Shown here in pieces: positions 25,319 to 37,200 of a DNA stretch of 64,000 nt. Both the position numbers and the translations under genes were made by a program. The notes under the pieces were generated by a model. The model saw only the letters and a program-made list of their open reading frames with translations, did not search any database and had not been told where the DNA came from. Every line of letters starts with the position of its first letter. The first letter of the stretch is position 1. The DNA is from Chromobotia macracanthus (taxonomy: Eukaryota; Chordata; Actinopteri; Cypriniformes; Botiidae): positions 248,001 to 312,000 of the forward strand of contig JAZGTH010000049.1 in assembly GCA_036877525.1 (NCBI GenBank), given 5' to 3'.

Positions 25319-28249
25319 TTACAGTGTGATGTCATCAGTCTGTGACGCAGTGTCTGTGAGACCCGGCTCTCTTCCCAGTCTGCGTAGTTTTAAGAGGTAA
25401 TCGGAGTGGAGGGAGGAATCAGTGAGGTCCACAAACTGCCTGTAGCTAGCCTGCACCTTCTAAAAAAGAGAGAGGCACTGAATCATGTAAAAAAGAACAT
25501 TGATTAAATTTAAAAAAGTCATGAGCCATAACAATGAGCAAAGATGAAAATGCCAGATACATCCTTAAGCAAAAGGTCGAAGGTCAATACTGTTAAATCT
25601 GTTAAGGCACTGATACACAGCTGAATGGAAAAAACAAACATCAGACGGATGTCAGTGCATTCCATCACTTTGTTGCAGGGTGTTGCAGATGCTGGAATGA
25701 AGCAGCACCATTTGAGAGCTGCTCATTTATTTATGATGACCTTATTATGGGGGCTAACCTTAAACTCTGCTTCATACTGAATGCGCTCCCTGCAGGTCTG
25801 CTCCAGACTGTCCTGCAACTGCTGCAGCCTGGAACACACAGACGCATACACACACTCGGTAATGAAGAGAGCTGGACAAGTGTAGGTGAAGCAGCGATGG
25901 TGATGACAGAATACAATAATACATTCCAGAAGTCTGTGGAGAGGGCAGAAATACGCAGGAAAGTGATGAAATTCCAAGAGGTCAGCAAGAAAGAGAATAA
26001 CAGAGCGATACAGCAACAGGAAGCTGGAACGAGCAGGAAGGCAGTTTTGTGTTTATACCTGTTTTGTAGTTCTGATATCTGCACTGCATGCGTGTCCTGT
26101 AGGACTTTTCTCTCTCTCTCTGCCTTTATGTCACACTCCTCACAGACACTTTTCTCTGCCTCCCGCACACACCTCCTCACATGCTCCTGACAGACCGAGA
26201 CATGCATGTCGTGTTTTATACCATGGTGGAGACTATTATGGAGAGTGATATATTATATAAGTAATAGTAACCCAACTGTCTATACACACATTTTGTTCAT
26301 TTTTAAACATGAAGACATTATTTTAGTAATTTGATTAAAAATAAAGGTCCCCACAATGTAGATTTATACAATTTAGTACTGGATTTACTTCATTATGCTC
26401 CAACAGAGATAGATAAATGTGAACAAATACCTGATGTTCATCTCGTAAAGCTTGTATTATTCTCTCTCTGTCCTCATCTGTCTCTTTCTGAAGCTGTCCT
26501 CTCAGCTTGCTGCAGGCCTCCTCTATGGCCTGAACCTTCTTCTCCTCCATCTGAGCCCTCAGGCCCTCACACTGAGCTCTGAACCTGGCCTGCAGCTCTT
26601 CCTGCAGCTCCAGCCTCACCTCAGCCTCGAGCCTGTCCCTCGCTCGCAGCACCTCTTCAAACTGAGCATGAAGTCTCTGGAGAAGAATAGAAGAAGATGT
26701 AAAAGGTCAAGAGGAAGGTGAGGGACAGCGAGAAGAAAACAGATCAAGAGTGTGAGGAGAGGATTGTGATGGATGAAAAAAGATGGAAAGATGGAAGATG
26801 GAAAACAGGAGGAACTGGTGGATGATGAAGTTGTTGGGTTAAAACCAAAATGTGCTAGACAGAAAGGTAGAGAGAACACAAGGAGACAGCGGGCATGAGG
26901 GAGCAAGAGAAAGAAAAGGATGAATGATCATTGTTGGCAGGGCAACTGTACTGGGCTTTTGAAGAGCAGAGGCGTCTCTGGGTTTGGCTGCTGCCTGCTT
27001 TCCCTGGAGAGCAATTACACAAGCAATTACACCCTATTACAAAAGCTCTTCTCATTTCTCTGACACAATGGCAAAGCTCTGACTGCTACTAGCAACTGGA
27101 CCATTCATTAAATCTGCCACTCCGATGCAGCACGGAAAGAACTTACGCATTATGTTGCTGTTGGACAGGAAATAAGTTGAATTAGAAACAGTTGGACTCT
27201 TTATCAGAAAGTTTTAATCAAGTCTTAATAAAAATCTCTGCAGACTGCTCCCCTGGAGACTGAAGTATGGTTTTCTGAATTCCAGCAGACACAGTGTTAC
27301 AGTCTAGCATGTCTGTATTAATTACTTTTCGACACGGTTCACTTGAGGATTACAAATATCAACCTCTTCTTGCAGTCTTAGAGCAGTGTGTTTCTCCTCT
27401 GCCAATAGCTTCAAATCTTCCACAGCGGGCATGTCAGGCTCGTCCCGTCCAATCACAGGCTGCCGTGAAGAGACTGACACTGGAGCTGATTTCAGAGGGT
27501 TGTCTGTTGTGGTGCTGAGAGATGACCATGGACACAACTGTTCCCCAATCTCTGCAAAAGTAAGTATTGGTTGTGTAATAGGTGGAAACAGATTACAACT
27601 ATTGTTAGTTATAGTATAAAAAAATCATGAAAAAAAATCATTAAAAATGTGTTTTTGTAGGTTGAATGTTTCCAGCATCACGCTCTACCAGTTGAGATAC
27701 AGTAATGTTATTATTGTATAGCTCTCTGTTAGCACTGCAACACTTCAGGATCTGTGTCTATATTTATTTCTCTATAAGAACTTTGGAAGAATGAACTAAG
27801 AACTCAATTACGTGCTGTAAGCCCTGAAAATAGCAACTTCAAGCCAATAATTTCTTTCTCTGGGTGAGTATAGATTTTTAGTTCTTTCATATACATATTT
27901 TTCCATAGGGACATGAACTTCCTGACTATTATATTTTCTGTCTCTCAGTCTGTATTTCAGCAGCAGACGCTGGTGGTAAATGCTGTAGTCTGGATGTAGG
28001 GAGGTGGGTGGCACTGATTGTTCACTGTTCTGCTCTGCTTGTCCCATATTCTCTGCTGCCTTCCGGCAAGAATCCAGAGTACACGGCTAGAGGTCAACCT
28101 ACATGTGATCTGGTGCTAATGAAAGTGTGAAGAGACCATGTTTGTGTGTTATTTAAATTGCACTCACCCAGAATGTTTGTGTGGAGCACCCGCTGTGTGC
28201 TCAGAGTTGTCCTGTTCACCATCTTCTCAAGAGATCTTGTGTCCCACAT
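25319..28249 (-). CDS. Uncharacterised coiled-coil protein (7 exons, 327 aa), C6orf163-like in layout
   Basis: Exons 28168-28249, 27927-28055, 27364-27551, 26431-26676, 26059-26186, 25759-25828 and 25319-25459 join in phase to 984 nt ending in TAA. All junctions are GT-AG; the exon 2 donor (A|GTCAGG) is weak. Residues 1-70 are polar with a Tyr-rich HPDYSIYHQRLLLKYRLRDR segment. Residues about 118-285 form a long charged Glu/Arg/Gln/Leu helix, almost certainly a coiled coil. The C-terminus contains SYRQFVDL and YLLKLRRLGR. No enzyme motif, signal peptide or membrane segment is present. Length and design recall human C6orf163 (about 329 aa), but I cannot confirm homology. An RFX X-box lies about 140 bp upstream, which hints at a ciliary or testis role. 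It sits between wrap53 and efnb3, where human has no gene that I recall. The exon model is strong; the function is unknown. Confidence 0.75.
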
Positions 28250-28385
28250 TTTTCTCCACAACACTGAGTCTTGGACTGCTGAAGCACCAGAGATTGGCTC
28301 TTAAAAACTCACAATTTCCTGCCGTCCGCCACGTCTCATTCTCTTCTGGGATTTGTCTTTTCTCTCAGTCTTTGACTCTCTGATG

Positions 28386-28398
28386 GTCGCTTAGCAAC
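28386..28398 (-). promoter_or_regulatory. RFX X-box motif
   Basis: On the minus strand the site reads GTTGCT-A-AGCGAC, fitting the RFX consensus RYYRYY-N(1-3)-RRNRAC exactly with a one-base spacer. It is 137-149 bp upstream of the start codon of the coiled-coil gene and in the usual window for ciliary X-boxes. RFX2/3 with FOXJ1 drive ciliary genes in fish. Function here is inferred. Confidence 0.55.
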
Positions 28399-28482
28399 AT
28401 GGACAACAAAACAACAGACTGTGCTGCTTAGCATTCAAGAATGATTTGATCCGAGAGATTTGAGACGAGATGCCTGCCAGCA

Positions 28483-28501
28483 TGTGTGTGTGTGTGTGTG
28501 T
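28483..28501. repeat. (TG)n short microsatellite
   Basis: Short TG run upstream of the coiled-coil gene. From here to about 29640 there is no supported gene; a degraded GTTGCTAAG-type fish repeat is at 29218-29280. Confidence 0.8.
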
Positions 28502-30283
28502 GGAAGTGTTTTATGAGCAGCCTCTCACAGTGCTAGTCATTTGAGATGTTTTGCTTTAGGGTTCATGCTCATTTGTGGGTCATATTTTGCTCGAAATATA
28601 GAGGCCAAAATGGAAATGAAATGCCAACATTTTGTGCCTTAAAATATCCAAGATGTAACTGGAATAATAGTGATAATGAAATATTAAACCAATCCAAAAA
28701 TGAATCTTTTAAATACAATGGCAAAAAGTATTTTTACATTTCCAGAAAAAACGCATTGGTGTGGCACTTGCTTTGTCAGAGGGTGTCATGGCATCTTCTA
28801 CCACTGTTTTGCAGATGATACTTAACTAATTCTCATTTCCACTCTCTGACAACAAGGTATCCTCACAAATCCGTGTTTATCTGGCATTTCTCTTCTGGAT
28901 GGTCAATTATCTGCACTGAATTGATTGAAATTGGAGCTGTTGTTGAATCACTATTTCCAGCAGCTGCAGCACATCCACACAGAAAAACAAAGAGCTTTGG
29001 TGTCATTCTGGAGAACTACCTGTCATCAGCATCCCACATGCTAATCTCAGTCAAGACATCACATCCTTCCTGAAGATCCGACCTCGTCTCATCAGAGAAG
29101 CTACTCATATTCTGATACGGCTCCTAATCTGAGTACTGCAGCTCACAAAACAGTCGCATATCAGAAGGTGAAAGAAAGTCACTGAATAAGTGTGTTAAAC
29201 ATCCTGTAGGAAAACATGTTCACTGTTTTTTAGTGTGTTGCTAAGTGATTTGTAGGGTGTTCTGTGTGGGTTCACACTGGCCTTAGTCAAGAGATCTCAC
29301 TCCACTGGTTTTGAGAAGATCAGTATGGGCAACAATGGTGACGCTTGCTTTAATATACATCACAAATGACACAAAAACATCTGACAGTATTTTTGATGTG
29401 AATGTTTATTGATCTTTTCAGCCACCGTGTCCACATGGGACACAGTTTCTGTTAGAAGATAGAAGCAGAAAAGTACAAGCAGACCTGAACTGACTGTCTT
29501 ACAATCCAGAGCAAACTGAACAAAAAACACTGTTACACACTTGCACAAGTAACAAGTGAATCCTCTGCAGTGTGTAATGTGACAGTAATATTCAGCACAC
29601 TGACTACAGCAGGCCTGTAACATTCAAACTCACTGCTTTACAGAGAACAGTACAGTGAGGCACACACACACACACATGCACACTTATGGTAATGCTATAA
29701 AAAGTGTACATTTGTAAACACACACACAATTGTGTCAGGACATCAGCCAACGTCAGAAGATGCACAAACTCTATCACACAGAAAAACATAAACAGGTTAT
29801 TAGAAAAGGAATGCGCAGCCTCAGCTAAAGCCAAGAACATTCACTCACAATGAGGCAGATTACTGGCTTACAAAAATATATTCACAGCTGCTCACTGTAA
29901 TCTATGGCACATTTAACAAAGATGAACCTCAGTTTTCATACCAACACAAACCTGTTCACGGTGGTTTTACACTGAACTCTCATATAGTCAGTGCTGGACT
30001 CATTATCCTATAAGGTTCATTATCAGATGAAAGAGAAAAAACACTCCAGCTTGAATTACACATGGAAAGATCTGTGCTGCTAAACTGTAAACCTGAGAAC
30101 AAATCCACTCCAGTAAAGACGGGACTCCAGAATCACCAGCAAAAACTGTCTGAAATAGTTACGGAACATTTTAGAAAAGAGTGAATTCAAACTTCAAATG
30201 ATCAAGTTTCACATGAATGTTACAAGGTTTCATGAATGGTTCAGCTAACTCAAATTGTATTTTACTGTCGACAGATTTACATT

Positions 30284-30289
30284 TTTATT
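30284..30289 (-). terminator. wrap53: Candidate poly(A) signal for wrap53
   Basis: TTTATT on the plus strand is AATAAA on the minus strand, about 256 nt past the wrap53 stop codon. It is the first clear hexamer downstream; cleavage position is not determinable by eye. Confidence 0.35.
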
Positions 30290-30544
30290 TTGGATTTCTA
30301 TCAATCATTGAGGTTTACAAAGTCAGCAACAAAGCAAAACAGTGGAGACAGAAAAATACCTCCATTTAAACATAAGCATTTTAAATACAATTTAAGCTAT
30401 CCTAATTTCTTTACTTTTATGGATTTCTACAGATTACTTTTAAAATGTTCTACATTTAAAACAGATGTACAATTACAATCTCGCAAATAGTCACTATTGT
30501 AAGACTGGCAGTAGATTGCAGATGTCAGGAGGGCCATTTTACAA

Positions 30545-33500
30545 TCACAAGTTCTGGTTTTTGAGTACTGCTGGCTCCTCCTCCTGCCCCGTCTCATTGG
30601 TTGAGCCCACTGGGCCAGCCCACCACAGCACTAGAGCATTGTCTTGTCGGACACCATTTGATGAAATCACGTTCTGTTCCTCTGAATCAGACTCGGATTC
30701 CTCACTGTCAGACGGCCAGCAGAAGTGACGCTGGCCACTGGAGGATGCAACCAATGGCATGAAAGGATGAACGCTGAGGAATGGAGGAGGGGCAGTTCAG
30801 CAATTAAAGTTAATAATGCTGTAACCTGTTCCATCACCCGCATCATGACAACAGCTACAGTACTGAACTGATGTGAAACTGAGAGTATTAAGCCTTGTAT
30901 TAAAAAAAAAAAAAAAAAAAATCAAGCTTCTAATGTTGTTTATGTTCATGTGATGTTTTCAATATACTTGATTATTGACTACAAGGGGACCTTAAGACAA
31001 AAAAGAACTTCTCCAAAAACAGTCAAGCATTGTTTTATAAGTGACTACCCTGTAAATGTTATTGAAATAATCATGACTGTACCTGATGCCATTGGAACAA
31101 TCGGTGTGTGCCTGAAACTGCTGCACTGGCTGCAGTATCTCCTCATTTCCATCAGGTGGCGCTGTGAGGGTGTCCCACACTGACACCACTCCATTTGTGT
31201 CCCCACTCAGCAGATACCGGCCAGATCTATTTCAGACACACAAACATCAATAGACACACAGGCAGAAATGGGTTAGGATCTAAATCACATCTGTTGTAAT
31301 CGTGATGTTACCGGTCCAGGTCAAAGTAGATGCGCTGGTTGGTGTTGACGCTTCTGTGCAAGGAGAACAGAACCTGCCCCGGATCTCTCAGGTCCCAGCA
31401 CAGGATCTCTGAGTCCTGAAGACAGTGACACGGTAGAGGCAGAGATGCTTCAGATCTCAAAACATATCAAAAATATCCTTTGAATTACTGAACACCCTGC
31501 ACCAGACCAAAGGACTGTCCCAGACAACATATTTGACATGAATGAAAATAAGGCTGAGGGTTGTACGATGTTTTACTATGGTAAAAAAAAACAATTAAAT
31601 GCCTTAACAGAGTACAACCTCTTGAATGGACCTCTATCCCTGTCCCAGTGTTTTTTAAACATGGTATCTAATCTCAATGAGGCTCACAGCACATCATGTT
31701 TGATCTGACAGACCTTACGGCCGCCAGTGTACAGATGATTTCCATCAGGTGAGAAGATCAGGTGTGTGAGACCTCCATGGTGTCGGGTGGGCAGCAGAGC
31801 CAGCAGAGAGCCATCATCACACGAGTAAACGGCAGCTGAGCGAGAATACGAGCCACAAGCGTACATGGACTGACACGGACTGAAGGCGATACAGGAGATA
31901 ATGCCTGCCTGACCCTGTTTCTTGACTTACAACACAACAGCAATTAGAGAAAGAGAAAAATGAGGAGAAAGAGAAATAGGAACAAAGAAGTGTTCATTAG
32001 TTTGGTTTAAATTTCTCTTACAAGGGTAAAAGTGTAGCTAAACTGTTCAGTTTTTCTACAGTTAATGTAAATGGAGTACAGGGCAGTGTATAAGTGTAAA
32101 TGCACTGTAAATAGTAAAAAGACAGTAAATGACAGTAGTAATGTGTCAACTGGAACAAATTCTGATAAAAAGTTTATACTGCGATACAGTGTAATGCAAA
32201 AGTGAATATGAGAAGGAACCTATTTATTAAGGTGTAATGATATGTGATGATTTTGCATTATTATTATTATTATGCTGCCAAAGGTGTGCAGGTATTGGGT
32301 GGTGTGCAAGGACTTTTAACCAATCAGAATTTAAAGGCGGAACAATCCATTCAATTTATTTTTTGTTTTTGCATTGGTGCCAGTTGTCTCCGTTTGCTGT
32401 GTATAATCTTATCATTTGATTTGTGTCCAAGAAGGTCCAAATTGACACCAATTCAGACAGTCATCAGTCTCGGTTGTAAATGAAGAATTTTTTTAAACAT
32501 CAAAACCAGTAATTACAACAACAGTGTTAAAACAAGACAGATGAGTCAGTGGCTCCAAACACAGAGAATTAAACCACAATGACTGTTCAGATCCGAGCCA
32601 TGCAGGCCATGTTAGCATAATCAAGTCAAATTCAAGTGTTCACTGTCATGAGTGTGTGTGAAAGAAATCCACTTAAACAAACAAAAGCCAGTGAAATGAG
32701 ATTACAGTCACTCCACACCCACACCAGCCAGTCGGCTTAATGACCTGCAGCTGAAGCGTGAGAGACTGTGTTACTCATCTCACCCACTGTGGGCCTCTCC
32801 TCACAATCTCTGCCGGGACGCTCAGTGTGAAAGACCCTGACCATCTTATCAAAGCCGCAGTACAGCTGAGAGCCATCGGGTGAGAAGCACAGGGAATGAG
32901 CCGCAGTCAGCTCGTCCAGGTGGTTGTAGGGTCGGAAGGAAGCGCGGAGGGCCCCGTAGAACGCATCCCATATGTGAACTGGGTTGTCCCGACTACTGCT
33001 GGCAATGCTGAAGAAGAGAGGAATGTACGCACGTGTTACTGCACTGTATTTCATAATCTAAAAAACAACCTGAGAGCCAATTTATTATTGTTGTGGGGAA
33101 TACAAGAGACTGCAGAAACATCCGTCAGTCTGGCTTCTCTCCAAGCCAGCAACACAAAAGACCCATTAACAACAGATTCAATGCTCTGTCTCTACAGTGG
33201 ATAATGAGAAACTACAAATGACTTGAGTCAAGATGAAGTAAATGACCTGAATACTGAACACCTCCTCCAGAGAGAACCAATCCAGAGTCAGAGCTAATGA
33301 TCAATCCCTGTGGTGATTCAAACAGCTCTGCAGCTGCAGCGTTACGCTGTGAACGACTGCACAGGACGAAGCTCTAGAAACAGCATTACAAAAACACCTG
33401 TAAACAATAACGTCTAAAGCCTGACAGAAGACAACGAATCATTACAGAGCACACTCCCGATTCCTCTGAGACAGTGACAGAGTCCTTCTGTCTTTGGGTT

Positions 33501-36453
33501 CTCTGTGAGGTTCATGATTTGGTTCTGGTCTCTGGTTCTCTGAAAGAGATTAAGAGTTACACTTAAAGAGCCCTCACTACTAACCTGCCTGTTATCTGTG
33601 ACCCCTGCCATGGATTTGGACTCATTTCTGTTTTGGATTTTATCCATCAAAGTAAAGACAATCACAGAGAGCTGGAATAAGATCCTCTGTATCCACCCAA
33701 ACAATTCCAGCTCTAATACACACAGAGGTCTACGTATTAAAGCAGTAAGTCACGAGAATCTGTCACACTGATTTTGTCTTTTTACGGTTGCCAAGCAATT
33801 GTAGCAACTTTGTGCACAGACAAGACAAGATACATCAGCACTAATCATGAGATGTGAACCAGCAGTGTTAACCACTGACAGAAACTTCACCATTTAATCA
33901 TCAGCGATATCTCACCCCAGGCTGACAATTCTGTCATCAGTAATTCAGCCGGAAGTCTTTCCAAACCTGAATGACTTTCCTTCTTTCTTGGGATTCATGA
34001 CTAACAGATATAAATGACATCATCAGAGGGGCGGGATTTTAGCACAAAAGAAAGTTCTGGTTAGTTTCTAGCAAGGTCTCATATGGTTTGAACTGTACAT
34101 GTACATATAGCAGACAAATCATGTGAACTGTTTTTGAGAGTTTGTCAGGTTGTATTTATCGCACTATACAAAAGAGCAGCTTGGACATTCTGCAAATCCT
34201 CATTCAGCTCCATGGATAAAAAGCTTCCAGAGTTTCCTGTTGAGGTGAATTATCCCTAAACCTTTTCCAAACATCCTTTAAATCACATTACAAGCATCAC
34301 AGTAGATTAAAAAAAAGGTGAAAGGCAAAGCAAATATTAGTGTGACGTTCCTCTGCTGCTCCACACTGTCAATCATTGAGAAAAACCTGGAATTTCGAGA
34401 AACTCACAAGCATGTGTCTGGATCCATGGAGTTCATCTTTGGGAACCAGCAGTAGTCATAGATGGTGTCTCCCTCTGCCATCTTCAGCACTGGACTCTGA
34501 GTGGACACAACAGCATAATGATGTTATCCTGTGTGGAGAGTTTCTACACATTTACACAGCTCTTCTAATGTGGCATCAAATGATTTCTGAGTACATCGAG
34601 GGTTTGGAAACAAAGGGGTTTAAGTGAAAAATACCCCTTTGGCTCCAAACTCTCAACATAGAGATGCAATTATGAAGTACAATCTGTTTCATCCTAATCA
34701 AAGTCTGGAATTAGTTACACAGACGAGAACTGATTACAATCAGCAGTCTACATTAAATAATCTTATTCACTGTGTAAAACTGTGATAAAAACACAGCAGC
34801 AAGTCAGATGTGGAGGGCTGCTGACCATCTCAGAGATCATGTCCCAACGGCTGCTGTACAGCTCCGGGGGAAGATTATACACACGCAGGACATTATCAGC
34901 ACTGTTTGAGACAATACAGGAACCATCTGGAGCCCTGCAGAGAGAGGCAAGGAACAGAAAAGAGCAAGAAATAAACATTGCATTAGCATTTACATTCAGA
35001 CATTTGGCAAATGTTTCTATCCAATGAGACTTACAGCACATTCAGCATCTGTTTAACCAAGTTCATGCATTCCCCCAAAATCAAACCCATGATGTTGGTG
35101 TTATTATTGCTCTGCTATAGAGATGCCTGGCCAGACTCTCTGTGATACGGTCTAGACAACACAACGATCAGAAGCATACAGATTTCATGAATAATCACCA
35201 TTTGCAGCCTCTGAGGTAGTTCTCAGTGCTGTGAGTGTACTCAGCCCAGGAGCCCGTCAGCATCTGTGGATTCTGCCTGAAGTCGAGGCCATGACTGTAA
35301 ATACAGTAAAATAAACAGCAGTGAAGTGTCACACAACAGCTGGCTGCTGTACTGCAGCACTGTCACATCACATTTGTCATCACAGCTTACAATAAGCAGC
35401 ACACTCACTAGTGCTGCTCAGCAGAAACATCCTCGGGACTCTTCTTGTCCTCAGGTTCATCGGCTCTTTCTTCCTCAGTATGTGCGAGCGCTTCTCTGTT
35501 CTCGCCTTCATGCCATAATACCTCTCCTCCCACAGCACCTCCTGTTTCATTATCTGGATGAGGTGCACCGGAGAGGACCAAATAAACAGGCACAATCGGT
35601 TCACACTTTACATTACACAAGTGTCACACATATAATGTTTCAGCTCATGAAAACTATAATCTGGAACAAGGACAACTGCAATAACACAATTGTAACTTAC
35701 ATGGACTGAGCAAAAAAACTTATATTACACACTATATTTACAATACATATTACATCATATTAGTATTATGTTCTACAAATATTATTTATCCATAATATAT
35801 TTTCTTATGGACTGTATCTAAAACACCTTTTCCTCACGGTGTAGCATGTTACGGCTTTGAGGAACTCTGTAAGGCTGCTTTGGAACAATCTGTACTGTAA
35901 AAATCTCTACATCAAAATTACCAGACTGTGATTAAAAACATATCACACAATTATATCACACAGTTATATCACACAAGTGACCTGAGCTGAATAGCAGCTG
36001 CATGTAACTAGCCATGAAAAACTCTGCACTTGCATTTCATTTCAGATCCAAGACCAGTAACATCACATCCAAATACCTGGAGCTCTGAAGCTAAAATTGG
36101 ATGAATATGAAAGATTAAGCAACTCTAAAAGGGACAAAATCCCTGGAATGATTTAAAGACGTCACATACAATCAGACTTTGCTCTTATATCACAATCAGA
36201 CGTGATACTGACAGCAGTCAAACACAAGTGTACATCACATGGGCTCACCCTCCTGTCGGCTTCCACATGGGTCTGCTGCGGGCTCCACTGTCATGTGCAA
36301 ATCAAGGCACATGTGCTCCAGTCGAGGCTGTTTAGCTGCTGGTGCCGTTTCTTCATCTTCATCTTCCTCCGCCTGCTCCAGGTGAGGAGGTTCTCCATCA
36401 GCCTCTGCCTCCTGCCCGGCCGCAGCATCGCTGCTCTGCCCCGCGCCTGACAT
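30545..36453 (-). CDS. wrap53: WD40 protein WRAP53 / TCAB1 (10 coding exons, 518 aa)
   Basis: Coding exons 36249-36453, 35409-35553, 35199-35294, 34826-34934, 34408-34496, 32784-33007, 31714-31925, 31312-31415, 31083-31226, 30545-30773; the sum is 1557 nt, in frame throughout. The acidic N-terminus (EEDEDEE) is followed by a WD40 propeller from about residue 135 (APDGSCIVSNSADNVLRVYN, HIWDAF, ELTAAHSLCFSPDGSQLYCG, GIISCIAFSP, THLIFSPDG, LCWDLR, SVWDT), closely matching human WRAP53. The C-terminus is Ser/Asp/Glu-rich. TCAB1 binds CAB-box RNAs, delivering scaRNAs and telomerase RNA to Cajal bodies, and also aids DNA repair. The start at 36453 is supported by an in-frame TGA 12 nt upstream. In human it lies head-to-head with TP53; no tp53 exon is found upstream here. 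Confidence 0.95.
34984..35042. mobile_element. SINE relic in wrap53 intron
   Basis: ACATTCAGACATTTGGCAAA followed by TGTTTCTATCCAATGAGACTTACAG resembles the fish SINE tail (TTATCCAAAGCGACTTACAG) with several changes. It sits in the intron between coding exons 3 and 4 of wrap53. Confidence 0.5.
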
Positions 36454-36524
36454 CCAGAACCGTCAGGAGGGAAGAAACTGAAGCGATACTGCCGTGGTCG
36501 CTTCAGCTGCGTATGCACAACTGT

Positions 36525-36662
36525 GGATCAGATCAGATGAGATCAGATGAGATGAGATCAGATGAGATGAGATCAGATGAGATGAGATCAGATGAGATGA
36601 GATGAGATCAGATCAGATCAGATGAGATCAGATGAGATCAGATCAGATGAGATCAGATCATC
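36525..36662. repeat. GATCA/GATGA pentamer minisatellite
   Basis: About 27 pentamers in mosaic order, all GATCA or GATGA, beginning about 70 bp upstream of the wrap53 start codon on the transcribed strand. It is in the 5' UTR or proximal promoter. Every GATCA unit carries a GATC, so the array is unusually dense in that tetramer. Length is likely variable between individuals. Confidence 0.95.
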
Positions 36663-36969
36663 AGATGTAGTAATGAACAGAATACAACGCCTGAGACTCG
36701 GACAGTCTGCGTTCAGCTATAGATCAGCCCACATGACACTCATGCACATGTAAAGTCAACATAATATCATGCGTGAGTAAATCAAACGAGGGTTTCCTGA
36801 CACATGCACATCAGAAAGTCACTATAAGCGGGAGAATATATAAAACAATATAAATATAAAACACGATCTGCAACGATACCAACAGCAGCTAAATAACCGC
36901 ACCAGAATCAAAGTGAATGACTTCTCTGACAACAGTCGCTTCTGCTCAGCCTTTAGTGACCGTGTTCGT

Positions 36970-37040
36970 GTCCTGTGCTCCGGATCTTGTGTCCTGTGCT
37001 CCGGATCTTGTGTCCTGTAATCCGGATCTTGTGTCCTGTG
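36970..37040. repeat. 21-bp tandem repeat, about 3.4 copies
   Basis: Unit GTCCTGTGCTCCGGATCTTG plus T starts at 36970, 36991, 37012 and 37033; the third copy has AA for GC and the fourth is truncated. The 21-bp period keeps frame, so it encodes repeating heptapeptides in an adjacent frame, but no coding gene is supported. It lies in the presumed wrap53 upstream region. Confidence 0.9.
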
Positions 37041-37079
37041 TTCACTGTGCGTGTTTTATTCAATTCTGGTGGATGTTGT

Positions 37080-37200
37080 TTAAATCAACAGGAGCGGCGT
37101 GTCTGTATTCGCAGTGCGCCGCCATGCCAGAGCTGCACGAGATCACCCGACTCTCGCGAGATTCCACGCGCGAGATCTGCGTGCTCTGGCTCTCAGGTTT
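37080..37200. promoter_or_regulatory. wrap53: Probable wrap53 core promoter region with TCTCGCGAGA and YY1-like site
   Basis: CpG-rich patch containing the palindrome TCTCGCGAGA at 37152-37161, a known element of housekeeping CpG-island promoters bound by BANP, and GCCGCCAT (YY1-like) at 37118-37125. It lies about 0.7 kb upstream of the wrap53 ATG and no other gene start is evident nearby. A short plus-strand frame beginning CCGCCATGCC also starts here but has no gene-like continuation. Confidence 0.5.

Noticed and set aside
36525..36662. CRISPR-like or phage-like repeat array
   Set aside because: Units are contiguous pentamers with no spacers; a vertebrate minisatellite.
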